Source: Robbsia andropogonis
GTDB taxonomy: Bacteria; Pseudomonadota; Gammaproteobacteria; Burkholderiales; Burkholderiaceae
Reading direction: 5' to 3'
Length of the DNA stretch: 64,000 nucleotides
Assembly: GCF_000970345.1 (NCBI RefSeq)
Contig: NZ_LAQU01000013.1
Location: forward strand, 91,257-155,256
Of the stretch, positions 8,835 through 19,072 are shown piece by piece. A program made the translations under genes and the position numbers. Under the pieces are notes generated by a model. The model made no database searches, had not been told where the DNA came from, and worked only from the letters and a program-made list of their open reading frames with translations. Position 1 is the first letter of the stretch. Every line of letters starts with the position of its first letter.

Positions 8835-10784
8835 ATGGGCAAGATCATCGGCATTGACCTCGGAACGACAAATTCCTGCGTTGCGGTAATGGAAAGCAAA
8901 CAGGCCAAGGTCATCGAGAACGCGGAAGGCGCGCGGACCACACCTTCGATCATCGGTTACCTGAAGGACGGCGAAATCGTCGTCGGCGCACCGGCAAAGC
9001 GCCAGGCCGTGACGAACCCGCGCGATACCCTGTACGCGGTCAAGCGTCTGATTGGTCGCAAGTACAGTGAAAAGGAAGTGCAGAAGGACATTGACCTGAT
9101 GCCCTACAAGATCGTGTCGGCCGACAATGGCGACGCGTGGGTCGAGGCGCACGGCGAAAAGCTGGCGCCGCAGCAGGTGTCCGCTGAAATCCTGCGCAAG
9201 ATGAAGAAGACTGCCGAGGACTACCTGGGCGAGCCGGTGACGGAGGCCGTGATCACCGTGCCGGCGTACTTTAACGACAGCCAGCGTCAGGCCACGAAGG
9301 ACGCGGGACGCATCGCCGGCCTGGACGTCAAGCGCATCATCAACGAGCCGACCGCGGCGGCGCTGGCGTTCGGCCTGGACAAGAGCGAAAAGGGTGATCG
9401 CAAGGTCGCCGTGTACGACTTGGGTGGCGGGACGTTCGACGTATCGATCATCGAGATTGCCGACGTCGACGGTGAAAAGCAGTTCGAGGTGCTGTCGACG
9501 AACGGTGATACGTTCCTTGGCGGTGAAGACTTCGACCAGCGCATCATCGACTACATCATCAGCGAGTTCAAGAAGGAGCAAGGCGTTGACCTGAGCAAGG
9601 ACGTTCTGGCCCTGCAACGGCTGAAGGAAGCGGCGGAGAAGGCCAAGGTCGAGTTGTCGAGCGCGCAGCAAACGGACGTGAACCTGCCGTACATCACGGC
9701 GGACGCCAGCGGCCCGAAGCACTTGAATCTGCGAATCACCCGCTCGAAGTTGGAAGCACTGGTCGAGGACCTGATCGAGCGCAGCATGGAACCGTGCCGT
9801 ATCGCGATCAAGGATGCGGGCATCAAGGTCAGCGACATCGATGACGTGATCCTGGTCGGCGGTCAGACACGCATGCCGAAGGTGCAGGAAAAGGTGAAGG
9901 AAATCTTCGGCAAGGAACCGCGCCGTGACGTGAACCCGGATGAGGCGGTGGCCGTGGGTGCGGCGATCCAGGGCGAGGTGCTGGGCGGTGGCCGTAGTGA
10001 CGTGTTGCTGCTGGACGTGACGCCGCTGTCGTTGGGGATCGAAACGCTGGGCGGCGTGATGACGAAGATGATCACGAAGAACACGACCATCCCGACGAAG
10101 TTCTCCCAGGTGTACTCGACCGCCGACGACAACCAGCCGGCCGTGACCATCAAGGTCTACCAGGGCGAGCGTGAATTGGCGTCCGGCAACAAGCTGCTGG
10201 GTGAATTCAACCTGGAAGGAATCGCGCCGGCCGCGCGTGGTACGCCGCAGATCGAGGTGACGTTCGATATCGATGCGAACGGTATCCTGCACGTCTCCGC
10301 GAAGGACAAGGCGACGGGCAAGGAAAACAAGATCACGATCAAGGCGAATTCGGGTCTTTCAGACGAAGAAATCGAGCGTATGGTCAAGGACGCCGAAGCA
10401 AACGCCGAGGAAGACAAGAAGCTGCGTGAATTGATCGATACCCGTAACCAGGGTGAAGCGCTGGTTCACAGCACGCAGAAGGCCTTGACCGAACACGGCG
10501 ACAAGGTGGATGCCGAAACGAAGGGCAAGATCGAAGCAGCCATCAAGCATCTCGATGAAGCACTGAAGGGCAACGACAAGGCCGCGATCGACGAGAAGGT
10601 AACGGCATTGGCAACCGCTTCGCAGCAACTCGGTGAGAAGATGTACGCCGATGCGGCGGCGGCGGGCGCAGCAGGTGGGCCGGCAGGTGCCGGTCCGGCA
10701 GGCGCGGCGGCGGGTGCGGCGTCTGGCGGCAAGGCTGAAGACGACGTCGTCGACGCCGACTTCAAGGAAGTCAAGAAGGACTAG
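8835..10784 (+). CDS. dnaK: Molecular chaperone DnaK (Hsp70)
   Basis: ATP-dependent chaperone of 649 residues; ATG 8835 is preceded by AGGAGA. The ATPase domain begins [17 protein letters not shown], with phosphate-binding loops [13 protein letters not shown] and [13 protein letters not shown]. The substrate-binding domain follows [17 protein letters not shown]. The tail is a Gly/Ala/Pro-rich linker ending with the charged [15 protein letters not shown]. Length and motifs are normal. A GC-rich hairpin with a T-run separates it from dnaJ, and it has its own heat-shock promoter. Confidence 0.99.
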   Translation: MGKIIGIDLGTTNSCVAVMESKQAKVIENAEGARTTPSIIGYLKDGEIVVGAPAKRQAVTNPRDTLYAVKRLIGRKYSEKEVQKDIDLMPYKIVSADNGDAWVEAHGEKLAPQQVSAEILRKMKKTAEDYLGEPVTEAVITVPAYFNDSQRQATKDAGRIAGLDVKRIINEPTAAALAFGLDKSEKGDRKVAVYDLGGGTFDVSIIEIADVDGEKQFEVLSTNGDTFLGGEDFDQRIIDYIISEFKKEQGVDLSKDVLALQRLKEAAEKAKVELSSAQQTDVNLPYITADASGPKHLNLRITRSKLEALVEDLIERSMEPCRIAIKDAGIKVSDIDDVILVGGQTRMPKVQEKVKEIFGKEPRRDVNPDEAVAVGAAIQGEVLGGGRSDVLLLDVTPLSLGIETLGGVMTKMITKNTTIPTKFSQVYSTADDNQPAVTIKVYQGERELASGNKLLGEFNLEGIAPAARGTPQIEVTFDIDANGILHVSAKDKATGKENKITIKANSGLSDEEIERMVKDAEANAEEDKKLRELIDTRNQGEALVHSTQKALTEHGDKVDAETKGKIEAAIKHLDEALKGNDKAAIDEKVTALATASQQLGEKMYADAAAAGAAGGPAGAGPAGAAAGAASGGKAEDDVVDADFKEVKKD

Positions 10785-10817
10785 GCGTCACCTGCAACAG
10801 GTAGTCTGCCGTATCGT

Positions 10818-10868
10818 GGCGGACGGCGTCGGAGCCTGGCTCCGGCGGCCGCCCGCCATCGGTTTTTT
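10818..10868 (+). terminator. Attenuator-like hairpin between dnaK and dnaJ
   Basis: CGGAGCC (10830-10836) pairs with GGCTCCG (10838-10844), flanked by further GGCGG/CCGCC pairing, and is followed by TTTTTT at 10863-10868. It lies in the 164-base dnaK-dnaJ gap. It could cause partial termination, giving more DnaK than DnaJ (inference). Confidence 0.5.
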
Positions 10869-10948
10869 CCGCTGCTGCCTGACTGGATAACGCGTCGCGC
10901 GGCGCGCAGGGATAGGCTGACCGTCAAGAGGCGACACAAGGTACGACG

Positions 10949-12082
10949 ATGTCAAAACGTGATTTTTACGAAATTCTGGGTGTGGCGAAGAATGCCAGCG
11001 ACGAAGAGCTGAAAAAAGCTTATCGGAAGCTGGCCATGAAGTATCACCCAGACCGGAACCCGGATAACAAGGATGCGGAAGAGCGTTTCAAGGAGGCGAA
11101 ACAAGCCTATGAAATGCTGTCCGACCCTCAGAAACGCGCAGCGTATGACCAGTACGGTCATGCCGGCGTGGACCCGAACATGGGTGGTGGCGCCGGTGCG
11201 CAGGGCTTTGGCGGCTTTGCCGACGCGTTCGGCGATATCTTCGGCGATATCTTCGGCCAGCAGGCCGGAGGGCGGGGGGGCCGTACGGGACCGCAGGTGT
11301 ACCGCGGTGCCGATCTGCGTTACAGCATGGAAATCACGCTGGAGCAGGCGGCGCACGGCTATGACACACAGATCCGCGTGCCGGGCTGGACCGAATGCGA
11401 TGTCTGTCACGGCCATGGCGCCAAGCCGGGCACAAAGGCGCAAACTTGTCCCACGTGCGGTGGCCAAGGCCAGGTTCGGATGTCACAGGGCTTTTTCAGT
11501 GTTCAGCAGACCTGTCCGAAGTGTCATGGGACGGGCAGCTATATTCCGGACCCCTGCACGAAGTGCCATGGCGTAGGCAAGGTCAAGGAAACGAAGACCC
11601 TCGAGGTCAAGATTCCGGCTGGTATCGACGAAGGCATGCGCATACGGTCGGCGGGCAACGGCGAACCTGGCGTCAATGGCGGGCCGGCCGGTGACCTGTA
11701 TATCGAGATCCATATCAAGGCGCACACGGTTTTCGAGCGCGATGGCGACGATCTGCATTGCCAGATGCCGATTTCGTTTACCACGGCGGCCCTGGGTGGC
11801 GATATCGAAGTGCCCACGCTGAATGGTCGGGTGACGTTCCCGGTCCCCGAAGGCACGCAGTCTGGCAAGACGTTCCGCTTGCGGGCCAAGGGTATCAAGG
11901 GTCTGCGGTCCAGCATTGCCGGTGATCTCTACGTGCACGTGGGTGTGGAGACGCCGATCAAGTTGACTGACGAGCAGCGTGCCTTGCTGCAGCAATTCGA
12001 AGCGGCCCTGGCCGAAGGCGGCTCGCGGCATAACCCGCAAAGCAAGAGCTGGTTCGACAAGGTCAAGAGCTTCTTCGAGTAA
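10949..12082 (+). CDS. dnaJ: Chaperone protein DnaJ (Hsp40)
   Basis: Co-chaperone that delivers substrates to DnaK and stimulates its ATPase. 377 residues. The J domain (residues 1-70) contains the invariant HPD in [12 protein letters not shown] Gly/Phe region follows ([18 protein letters not shown]). Then come four CxxCxGxG zinc-binding repeats ([32 protein letters not shown]), so it is a type I DnaJ. The carboxy-terminal beta domains are complete. The pabBC fusion starts only 6 bases after the stop, so that gene is probably cotranscribed. Confidence 0.98.
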   Translation: MSKRDFYEILGVAKNASDEELKKAYRKLAMKYHPDRNPDNKDAEERFKEAKQAYEMLSDPQKRAAYDQYGHAGVDPNMGGGAGAQGFGGFADAFGDIFGDIFGQQAGGRGGRTGPQVYRGADLRYSMEITLEQAAHGYDTQIRVPGWTECDVCHGHGAKPGTKAQTCPTCGGQGQVRMSQGFFSVQQTCPKCHGTGSYIPDPCTKCHGVGKVKETKTLEVKIPAGIDEGMRIRSAGNGEPGVNGGPAGDLYIEIHIKAHTVFERDGDDLHCQMPISFTTAALGGDIEVPTLNGRVTFPVPEGTQSGKTFRLRAKGIKGLRSSIAGDLYVHVGVETPIKLTDEQRALLQQFEAALAEGGSRHNPQSKSWFDKVKSFFE

Positions 12083-12088
12083 GTCGCG

Positions 12089-14371
12089 GTGGATGCGGTG
12101 CGGACGCCACTTCGGGGGGAACCGTTTGCCTTGCTGGACGACGCCCGGCCCATGCCCACCGGACAACATGCCGCTCGGCCTTCGGTCGCGGCTGGACAGC
12201 GCGGTGGCGGCGCGCCGGCGACAGCGACCAGCCGGCTTTATACCGACTATCGACACACGCGTCATTGCACCCATCCCGCGACATTCGAGCAGACATGGCA
12301 GCAGGTTGAAGTCGATCTCGCCGCTGGATTGCATGCGGTCATCCTTGCCGACTACGAGTGGGGCGCCGCGCTGGCGTCGTCCGGCAGTATTCCCTTGGCG
12401 GGCGGCGCGTTTCGTGTCCTCTGCTTCGCGCACTGTTCGCGTCTGACGCAGGCGCAGACCGATGCATGGCTAAGCCAAGTCAACGCTGAACTCGCAGATG
12501 GCGACCTTGATGCGCCTGTACTACCGGATGCGATGCCTCGTTCCACCGCGGCATGCGTACCGTGCGCTGTATCTCCCGCCGCTGTTACGTTGCGTTCTCC
12601 CGATTCCCCTCGCGCTTCGCCGCGCCCCAGCGGCATTGCGGACCTGTCCGCAAGCGTCACCCGTGCGGCCTTCGATGCCGCAATCGACACCATTCATCAG
12701 GCGCTGCGTGCCGGAGACAGTTATCAGGTCAACTACACGTTCCGGTTGGCATTCGGTGTCTATGGCGATCCCGTTGCGCTGTATTGCCAATTGCGTCAAC
12801 GGCAGCCAGTGGCATTCGGCGCATTGATCCGCACCCCTGCAAGCTGGGTGCTGTCTGTTTCTCCCGAGCTGTTCGTCCGCCATGACGATGGCGTGCTGTC
12901 GGCCAAGCCGATGAAAGGTACGGCCGCGCGCATACCGCACGATCCGGAGGCGGATCAAGCGGTGGCGCGTGCGCTGCAGGCTGACGAGAAAAATCGCGCC
13001 GAGAACGTCATGATCGTCGACTTGCTGCGCAACGATCTCGGACGTATCGCGTCCGTAGGCAGCGTGCGGGTGGATCGCTTGTTTGACGTCGACGCCTGGC
13101 CATCCGTATGGCAAATGACGTCAACGGTGCGTGCCGAACTGGCGCCTGGCAAGCGCTTCCCCGATGTGTTGCGGGCGTTGTTCCCGTGCGGCTCGATTAC
13201 GGGTGCGCCCAAACATGCCGCGATGGCCCTGATTCAGCAGATTGAGACAACGCCGCGCGGACTTTACACCGGTGCCATCGGCTGGATCGATCCACCGTCC
13301 GGGCCGCCAGTGAATCTCGCGGATGCAGCGAAGCACCGATGTGGTGATTTCTGTCTTTCGGTGGCGATTCGCACCATCACCATCGATGACCCACAAACGG
13401 GTGACCGAGGCGCGAATGACGGCCTGTTGCCGGCCCGCGCCGGAATTGGCGCGGGAATCGTGCTGGACAGCCTTGCTGCCGACGAATATGCCGAATGCTG
13501 GCTGAAGGCGCGTTTTCTTACCGGTGCGGATCCGGGATTTGCGTTATTCGAAACCATGGCGTTGACCGTGGCGACTGACCTTGCCAAGACCGTCTCGCTT
13601 TTGCCTGGAAGGGACACCAACGCACGACCGGTAGCGGCACGCGTTGCGGCGCTGACTTGCGCCATGCCGTTTCTGCCGCGCCATCTCGCCCGACTGGAAA
13701 AGGCCGCGGAACGACTGGGGTTCGATTGGTCGATCGATCGGGTATTGGCGTCGATTGAGACGCAACTCAAAGCGGTCTTGGCGGTTGCGTCATCCGCACC
13801 GTCGCATACGGTATCCGCATCCGCGCCAACACCCACGAGCACGTCCATGTCATTGGACCGCTTCGTGCCAGAGGCGACATTCGCGCCGACGCATCGTGTC
13901 CGACTCGCCTTGTCTAAGGACGGTACGCCGGTTTGCACGATCGCGCCGCTGGCGCCGTTGGGCGCGGAACCCGTCGGCTTGCTTCTGGCAGTCGACCATG
14001 GTCATGCACCGGTTCGCGCCGATGATTTTCTGTTGCGTTTCAAAACCACCGCACGCGGGCATTACGACACGGCATGGCAGGCCGCGGTGACGCAAGGCGC
14101 GTTCGATATGTTGTTCGAGAATACCTCGGGTGAGTTGACCGAGGGCGGCCGCAGCACCGTGTATGTGAAATTGGACGGCCACTGGTACACACCGCCCGTG
14201 CATTGCGGGCTACTGCCGGGCGTCTTTCGTGGCGCTATCCTTGACGGCGTTGTGCCGGGGGTGCCGCTCGTCCGCGAGCGGGTCCTCCGACGCGACGACC
14301 TGGCCCGCGCGGAAGGCTATGCATTATCGAACGGTCTGCGCGGCTGGATAACCGCATCCATCCAGCGTTGA
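12089..14371 (+). CDS. pabB: Fused aminodeoxychorismate synthase component I / aminodeoxychorismate lyase (PabB-PabC)
   Basis: Makes 4-aminobenzoate for folate: the PabB half aminates chorismate, and the PLP-dependent PabC half removes pyruvate. GTG 12089 gives 760 residues. The PabB domain shows SAKPMKGTAAR (catalytic Lys near residue 276), ENVMIVDLLRNDLGR and PCGSITGAPK. The PabC domain begins near FALFETMAL and shows LLRFKTTARGHYD (candidate PLP lysine), ENTSGELTEGGRSTVYV and CGLLPGVFRGAILD. The halves appear separated by ordinary sequence, but a Ser/Ala/Pro-rich stretch at residues about 138-190 and another near 575-600 look like insertions. Placement directly behind dnaJ suggests heat-shock cotranscription. 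The exact start is uncertain. Confidence 0.93.
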   Translation: MDAVRTPLRGEPFALLDDARPMPTGQHAARPSVAAGQRGGGAPATATSRLYTDYRHTRHCTHPATFEQTWQQVEVDLAAGLHAVILADYEWGAALASSGSIPLAGGAFRVLCFAHCSRLTQAQTDAWLSQVNAELADGDLDAPVLPDAMPRSTAACVPCAVSPAAVTLRSPDSPRASPRPSGIADLSASVTRAAFDAAIDTIHQALRAGDSYQVNYTFRLAFGVYGDPVALYCQLRQRQPVAFGALIRTPASWVLSVSPELFVRHDDGVLSAKPMKGTAARIPHDPEADQAVARALQADEKNRAENVMIVDLLRNDLGRIASVGSVRVDRLFDVDAWPSVWQMTSTVRAELAPGKRFPDVLRALFPCGSITGAPKHAAMALIQQIETTPRGLYTGAIGWIDPPSGPPVNLADAAKHRCGDFCLSVAIRTITIDDPQTGDRGANDGLLPARAGIGAGIVLDSLAADEYAECWLKARFLTGADPGFALFETMALTVATDLAKTVSLLPGRDTNARPVAARVAALTCAMPFLPRHLARLEKAAERLGFDWSIDRVLASIETQLKAVLAVASSAPSHTVSASAPTPTSTSMSLDRFVPEATFAPTHRVRLALSKDGTPVCTIAPLAPLGAEPVGLLLAVDHGHAPVRADDFLLRFKTTARGHYDTAWQAAVTQGAFDMLFENTSGELTEGGRSTVYVKLDGHWYTPPVHCGLLPGVFRGAILDGVVPGVPLVRERVLRRDDLARAEGYALSNGLRGWITASIQR

Positions 14372-14449
14372 TGGCCGATGTGCGACGGCGCATGCCGTGG
14401 CGCGACGCGATCCAAGGCGGAACGATATTGCCCGGAAGGTCGGCCAATG

Positions 14450-14488
14450 GGTGCGGTGATCGGATTGATCTCCTCCGATCACCGCACC
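14450..14488. terminator. Perfect 15-bp hairpin between convergent pabBC and panB
   Basis: GGTGCGGTGATCGGA (14450-14464) and its exact reverse complement (14474-14488) enclose a 9-base loop. There is no T-run on either side, so it is a stem that could end or protect both convergent transcripts rather than a textbook intrinsic terminator. Confidence 0.6.
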
Positions 14489-14494
14489 GGCGTA

Positions 14495-15310
14495 TCAGAA
14501 TGTATGTTCCTCAGCCGGAAACTGTATGTCCTTGACGGCTTGCACATACGCCGCAACGCCCGCTGCGATCGACGGTTCACCGGAGACGAAATCACGAACG
14601 AAACGCGGACGCTTGCCGGGAAACACGCCGAGCAAGTCATGCAGCACCAGCACCTGGCCGGAGCAATCGGGACCGGCGCCAATACCGATCGTCGGCACGG
14701 CGAGCGCATCGGTCAGTTCCGCTGCCAATACCGCCGGCACGCCTTCGATGACGATCAATTGCGCGCCGGCATCTTGCAAGGCCTGGGCGTCGTCCTTCAT
14801 CGTCTGCGCCCCTTCGATCGTGCGGCCCTGGATCTTGAATCCCCCCATGGTATGTACCGATTGCGGCATCAGGCCGATATGCGCGCAGACCGGCACTGAC
14901 CGCTCCACCAGAAAGCGCACCGTGTCGGCGAGCCACGCGCCGCCTTCCAACTTGACCATCTGCGCCCCTGCTCGCAACAGCGTTACCGACGATGCAAAGG
15001 CATCGGCGGGTGTGCCGTAGGTGCCGAAGGGCAGGTCGGCGATGATCAACGGCCGCGAGGCGCCACGGGCGACGCAGCGGGTGTGATAGGCGATGTCGTC
15101 GAGCGTCACAGGCAACGTGGTGGCATGTCCCTGCAGGACGTTGCCTAGCGAGTCACCAATGAGCAACACATCCACGCCCGCCTGTTCTAGCAGCGCCGCG
15201 AAGCTGGCGTCGTAACACGTCAGCATGGCGATCTTTTCGCCGGCGTCCCGCATGGCCTGCAGCGCGGGCACCGTGATGGCGCGGCGTTCGGTGGACTGTA
15301 GGTAACTCAT
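14495..15310 (-). CDS. panB: 3-methyl-2-oxobutanoate hydroxymethyltransferase
   Basis: First committed step of pantothenate synthesis: transfers a hydroxymethyl group from methylenetetrahydrofolate to ketoisovalerate. 271 residues, ATG 15310, normal length. Signatures include [22 protein letters not shown] (given here as KIAMLTCYD), [14 protein letters not shown] with the metal-binding Asp, and [17 protein letters not shown]. The start overlaps the stop of the deoxynucleoside kinase by 4 bases, so they are translationally coupled. It is last in the hda-to-panB run. Confidence 0.97.
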   Translation of the reverse strand: MSYLQSTERRAITVPALQAMRDAGEKIAMLTCYDASFAALLEQAGVDVLLIGDSLGNVLQGHATTLPVTLDDIAYHTRCVARGASRPLIIADLPFGTYGTPADAFASSVTLLRAGAQMVKLEGGAWLADTVRFLVERSVPVCAHIGLMPQSVHTMGGFKIQGRTIEGAQTMKDDAQALQDAGAQLIVIEGVPAVLAAELTDALAVPTIGIGAGPDCSGQVLVLHDLLGVFPGKRPRFVRDFVSGEPSIAAGVAAYVQAVKDIQFPAEEHTF

Positions 15311-16257
15311 AAGGACCCTTTGACAAAAAATTCGCGTGGCCCGCGCATCCGGTGGATATGGTCGAGCAGCAAGGCGAGATCGGCTTCATCCTCGGCGGGA
15401 GCCATGTTCTCGGCGTTGACCGTCAACAACGGTGCGGCCTCGTAGTGATAGAAAAACTGGTTATAAGCGTCACACAGAGCGCGCAAATAGGCATCCGACA
15501 TCTGCAGTTCAACGCCGCTGCCGCGTTTCTGGATTCGCGCGAATAAGGCTTCGGGGCTCGCCTGCAGGTAGATCACCAGATCCGGCACCGGCGATGGGTT
15601 CGGCAATTGCGCGGCCAGTCGCTGGTAAAGGGCAAATTCTTCCGGATCGAGATTGAGTTCCGCATACAACGCGTCTTTTTCCGGCAGGAAATCGCTGATT
15701 ACCGGCCCCAGTCCCGCCAGGGTGCCACTGGCCGTACCTATGATCGATCCTGACGTTCCCAACGCGGCGGCGCTGGACGTCATACCCTGCCCACCGCCGG
15801 GTCCCACACCCACCGCCGCGTGCTTCAAACCGGCAGCCAAACGGCGTCGCTCCAACAAGAAGTGCTGTTGTACAGCCAACGCATGCCGTGCCGGGTCACG
15901 ATAGAAGCGTTCCAGGAACGGATTGGCATGCGGCTGTTCGAACACCGGTGTCATCGCCCATTTTTCGGCAAGCACCTTTGCGAGTGCGCTTTTGCCTACT
16001 CCCACCGGACCCTCGATCACCACATAGCCATAGCGGGGCCGCCCTTCGGCGTCTACCGGCCATTCTGGTGCCGTGACCGGCCGCGACGGCGCGGTGATCG
16101 GCAGGTCGGCAATACTGTTGACGCCGATGATCGTGTCCGGTGGCAGGGCGTCCGGCTCGAGGCTTGAATGCGCGCCTATGGGCTCACCGGCCGCGCGATC
16201 GGCACCGCTGGCGGAATAGGATGACAATGGCGCTGGTGCAAATCGAGATCGGTTCAT
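15307..16257 (-). CDS. Deoxynucleoside kinase (deoxyguanosine/deoxyadenosine kinase family)
   Basis: P-loop kinase that phosphorylates deoxynucleosides for salvage. From ATG 16257 it has 316 residues; the frame extends to a TTG at 16296. The P-loop GPVGVGKS is at residues 83-90, with [16 protein letters not shown] and the [16 protein letters not shown] lid region downstream. Family members are about 210-230 residues. The surplus is a disordered 75-residue amino terminus and a Gly/Ala/Ser-rich insertion at residues about 146-183 between HFLLERRRL and ISDFLPEKD. It sits between folK and panB as in other Burkholderiaceae. Substrate preference cannot be read from sequence. The start codon is uncertain. 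Confidence 0.85.
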   Translation of the reverse strand: MNRSRFAPAPLSSYSASGADRAAGEPIGAHSSLEPDALPPDTIIGVNSIADLPITAPSRPVTAPEWPVDAEGRPRYGYVVIEGPVGVGKSALAKVLAEKWAMTPVFEQPHANPFLERFYRDPARHALAVQQHFLLERRRLAAGLKHAAVGVGPGGGQGMTSSAAALGTSGSIIGTASGTLAGLGPVISDFLPEKDALYAELNLDPEEFALYQRLAAQLPNPSPVPDLVIYLQASPEALFARIQKRGSGVELQMSDAYLRALCDAYNQFFYHYEAAPLLTVNAENMAPAEDEADLALLLDHIHRMRGPREFFVKGSL

Positions 16258-16357
16258 CGGCGACGAAAAGAGGGTGGAAGGGTGACCGTCAGGCAATGGG
16301 GTCGGGCACCGGGTAAATGGGTTGCGGACAGGCGATCATGTGATCGAGCGGCGCACC

Positions 16358-16888
16358 TTAGACAGGGTCGGGCGGCGAACACAGCGAGGCGGACGGTATC
16401 CTGCACTGGCACGTCGCGACGATGTCGATGCGTTGGTCGCTCACCGCCGCGAGGAAGTCCGCCGCGCGCCCCTTGCCAGGCACGACGACATCGCCGTCGA
16501 GTTCCAATAAAGGCTGCAGCGCGAACGCCCGCTCCGTCAATCGTGGGTGCGGAATTGCCAGGTCCGGCTCGTCCAGGCATACGTCGCCGTACAGCAGGAT
16601 ATCGACGTCCAGCGTCCGTGGGGCGTTGTGATAGGGCCGTTCACGACCGAATTCGTGCTCGATGCCCTGGCACAATTCGAGCAAGAAGCGGGGCGGCAAC
16701 AAGGTGCCTATCGCCACGACAAGATTCAGGTAATCGCCCCCGCTTGCATCGATCGGGGCGGAGCGATAGAGGCTCGACTTGCCGAGCACGATGATGCCCG
16801 GCCGTTGCGCCAGCGCAATGACCGCGTCTTTCAGCGACTGTCTCGCGTCGCCGAGATTGGCACCCAGTCCCAGATAGGCAACTGTCAT
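16358..16888 (-). CDS. folK: 2-amino-4-hydroxy-6-hydroxymethyldihydropteridine pyrophosphokinase
   Basis: Transfers pyrophosphate from ATP to the pterin precursor in folate synthesis. 176 residues, ATG 16888. Signatures are AYLGLGANLGDARQSL at the amino terminus, the substrate-binding block YNHxPRTLD-like PYHNAPRTLDVDILLYGD, and LAIPHPRLTERAFALQPL. Length is normal. pcnB ends 26 bases upstream and the kinase gene follows; together with panB and pabBC nearby it forms a cofactor-synthesis neighbourhood. Confidence 0.96.
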   Translation of the reverse strand: MTVAYLGLGANLGDARQSLKDAVIALAQRPGIIVLGKSSLYRSAPIDASGGDYLNLVVAIGTLLPPRFLLELCQGIEHEFGRERPYHNAPRTLDVDILLYGDVCLDEPDLAIPHPRLTERAFALQPLLELDGDVVVPGKGRAADFLAAVSDQRIDIVATCQCRIPSASLCSPPDPV

Positions 16889-16914
16889 AGCGTAAGACCG
16901 TTACAAAGTGCGTG

Positions 16915-19071
16915 TTACACCGTTGGGGTCGGGACATCGGCACTACCATCACCTTCCTGGCCGCCGTCCTGCCTGCCCTGCCCACCGCGTCGCCGCCGAC
17001 GTCGCGGTCGAGCACGGGAACCGGCTTCACGCGGGCCGTTGTTCAGCAACGCCTCGCGTGCCTCGAAGTCGCCTGTAATGAAATCGGTCCACCATTGACC
17101 CAATGCAGCCTCGATCTCTTCCGATTCACACCGCAACAAGAAGAAATCATACGCCGCTCTGAATTTCGGGTGTTCGAGCAGTTTCAAGGCACTACGGCCG
17201 GCGCGCTTTTCCAGGCGCGGCTGCATCCCCCAGATTTCCTTCATATCGGTGACGAACCGCCGCTGGATCGCCAGCTTGCCGGTCTGCGCATTCATCACGT
17301 CGTCCATGGCGCGATGCAAGGCCGGGATGGGCAGTTCGCCCGCGGTTGTGTACTGTTTCCAACTGCGCAGCGTTTCATGCCATAGCAACGCCGCGAACAG
17401 GAAGCCCGGTGACACTGGTTTGCCCGCGCGGATGCGCTGGTCCGTGTTGGTCAAGGACAACGTGATGAATTTCTCGCTGACCGGCTCGGACAGTGCCGAC
17501 TCCAGCATCGGCAACAGATGCTGGTTCAAACCTTCGGCGCGCAACTTCGTCAGGCATGCCAGAGCGTGACCGGACAGCAGCAGCTTCAGCATTTCATCGA
17601 AAATGCGCGCGGCCGGCACGTTGTTCAACAAATCCGCCATGGCCGCGATCGGCGCCCGCGTGGCGGGCTCGATATCGAAACCGAGCTTTGCCGCGAACCG
17701 CACCACGCGCAACATCCGCACCGGGTCCTCGCGATAGCGCGTCTCCGGGTCGCCGATCATTCGCAGCGTGCGCGCGCGCATATCGTCGATGCCGGCGTGG
17801 TAGTCGAGCACCGTCCGGCTCGACGGGTCGTAGTACATCGCGTTGATCGTGAAGTCCCGACGGCGTGCGTCTTCATGCTGCTCGCCCCAGACGTTGTCGC
17901 GCACCACGCGACCACTGGCATCCACGGCATGCAGGCGGCGATCCGGGTCCTCGCGGCGTCGACGGCCGCGCCGGTCGCCGCCGCGTCCACCTTGTGCCAC
18001 CGGGCCACGCGCGCTGTCCTGCCCACGGTAACCGATCGTGTTCCCGTTCACATCGTCTGCATGCACGTCCGGATCGGCGTCGTCCCCATCATCCTCGGCC
18101 TGTCCGTGCGCGTCACCGTCGTCGTGTTCATGGTCGCTATCTACACGGCGCTTCGGCGCAACTTCGGCCCGGGCCATGTCGCGTCGTCCCGTCTCGGCGG
18201 CAGCGGCAACGATCGAGGCATCTGCTGCCGCCGCCGCGGCGCTGTCGGCGGCAGCGGTCTCGGGTGTTGTCGCCGGATCCACCATGGCGCGGAACGTGGA
18301 TACCTCGATGATCTCCATGCCGAACTGCACGTGCACGATTTGGAAGCGTCGGCCGATGATACGGGCGCGACGGAACAAGCGCTGAACCTGCTCCGGTGTG
18401 GCGTCCGTGGCGACGTCGAAGTCTTTAGGCGCGACGCCGAACAACAGATCGCGCACGGCACCACCGACGATAAAGGCGCGGAAACCGGCTTGTTGCAGCG
18501 CATCGGTGACGCGTACCGCATTGCGGGAAATCAGCGACGGGTCGATACCATGGACGTCGGCAGGAATGACGACCGGCACATCCGGCGTGACGAGAGACGC
18601 GGGCGTATCGGATTTTTTTCGATCCCCGGCCGGTTGGACATCGCGGGCCGGTCTGCGGCTTCCCGCGCCGCCACGCGATATGGCCGCGGCGTCGGAGCGA
18701 GCGGCAGGCGCCAACACGGCGTCCGGGCGCGCGCTCATGAGGTGGCCACTGTTCGCGCGAATCGACCGGGCACGGCGAGCGACACCGGCACCGTCGCTAC
18801 GCGTCGTGGCCGCCTGCGCTGCGTCGCCAGCAGCGCTGTCGGCGGTCTCGGTGTGCGCCACCACCTTGCGCGCGGCACGTTCGCGGCCGCGTGCGGCAGA
18901 GCCCGGGGCACCTTGCGCCGGAGCCGTGCCGCGCGAGCGCGACCGTGCCGGGGTGTCCGTCGATGCGGGATCGTGTGCCGGATCGGTCGGCGCCGCGGAA
19001 TCCGCTTCCGCGGTGGTGGGCAGTGCGTCTTCCGGACGGCCCAGCAGTTTTTTAATAAATTTTGTAATCAC
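16915..19071 (-). CDS. pcnB: Poly(A) polymerase I with large low-complexity insertions
   Basis: Adds 3' poly(A) tails that promote RNA decay. I choose GTG 19071, which follows the HAD stop by one base and gives 718 residues; relatives are about 450-520. The head domain has IVGGAVRDLL (residues 201-210) and the catalytic KDFDVATDATPEQV. The order is: residues 12-165, a Ser/Ala/Arg-rich disordered tail; about 172-262, core; about 266-382, a long Ala-then-Asp/His-then-Arg-rich insertion; then HAVDASGRVVRDNVWG and RDFTINAMYYDP resume the core. The carboxy terminus is Arg/Gly-rich and basic, which suits RNA binding. Catalytic residues are intact. Identity is certain; the role of the insertion is unknown. 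Confidence 0.95.
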   Translation of the reverse strand: MITKFIKKLLGRPEDALPTTAEADSAAPTDPAHDPASTDTPARSRSRGTAPAQGAPGSAARGRERAARKVVAHTETADSAAGDAAQAATTRSDGAGVARRARSIRANSGHLMSARPDAVLAPAARSDAAAISRGGAGSRRPARDVQPAGDRKKSDTPASLVTPDVPVVIPADVHGIDPSLISRNAVRVTDALQQAGFRAFIVGGAVRDLLFGVAPKDFDVATDATPEQVQRLFRRARIIGRRFQIVHVQFGMEIIEVSTFRAMVDPATTPETAAADSAAAAAADASIVAAAAETGRRDMARAEVAPKRRVDSDHEHDDGDAHGQAEDDGDDADPDVHADDVNGNTIGYRGQDSARGPVAQGGRGGDRRGRRRREDPDRRLHAVDASGRVVRDNVWGEQHEDARRRDFTINAMYYDPSSRTVLDYHAGIDDMRARTLRMIGDPETRYREDPVRMLRVVRFAAKLGFDIEPATRAPIAAMADLLNNVPAARIFDEMLKLLLSGHALACLTKLRAEGLNQHLLPMLESALSEPVSEKFITLSLTNTDQRIRAGKPVSPGFLFAALLWHETLRSWKQYTTAGELPIPALHRAMDDVMNAQTGKLAIQRRFVTDMKEIWGMQPRLEKRAGRSALKLLEHPKFRAAYDFFLLRCESEEIEAALGQWWTDFITGDFEAREALLNNGPREAGSRARPRRRRRRGGQGRQDGGQEGDGSADVPTPTV

Positions 19072-19072
19072 G

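Noticed and set aside
8727..10292. 521-residue frame antisense to dnaK
   Set aside because: A well-known artefact of codon bias in high-GC dnaK genes; it has no ribosome-binding site and its His/Leu/Arg-rich product has no recognisable domain.
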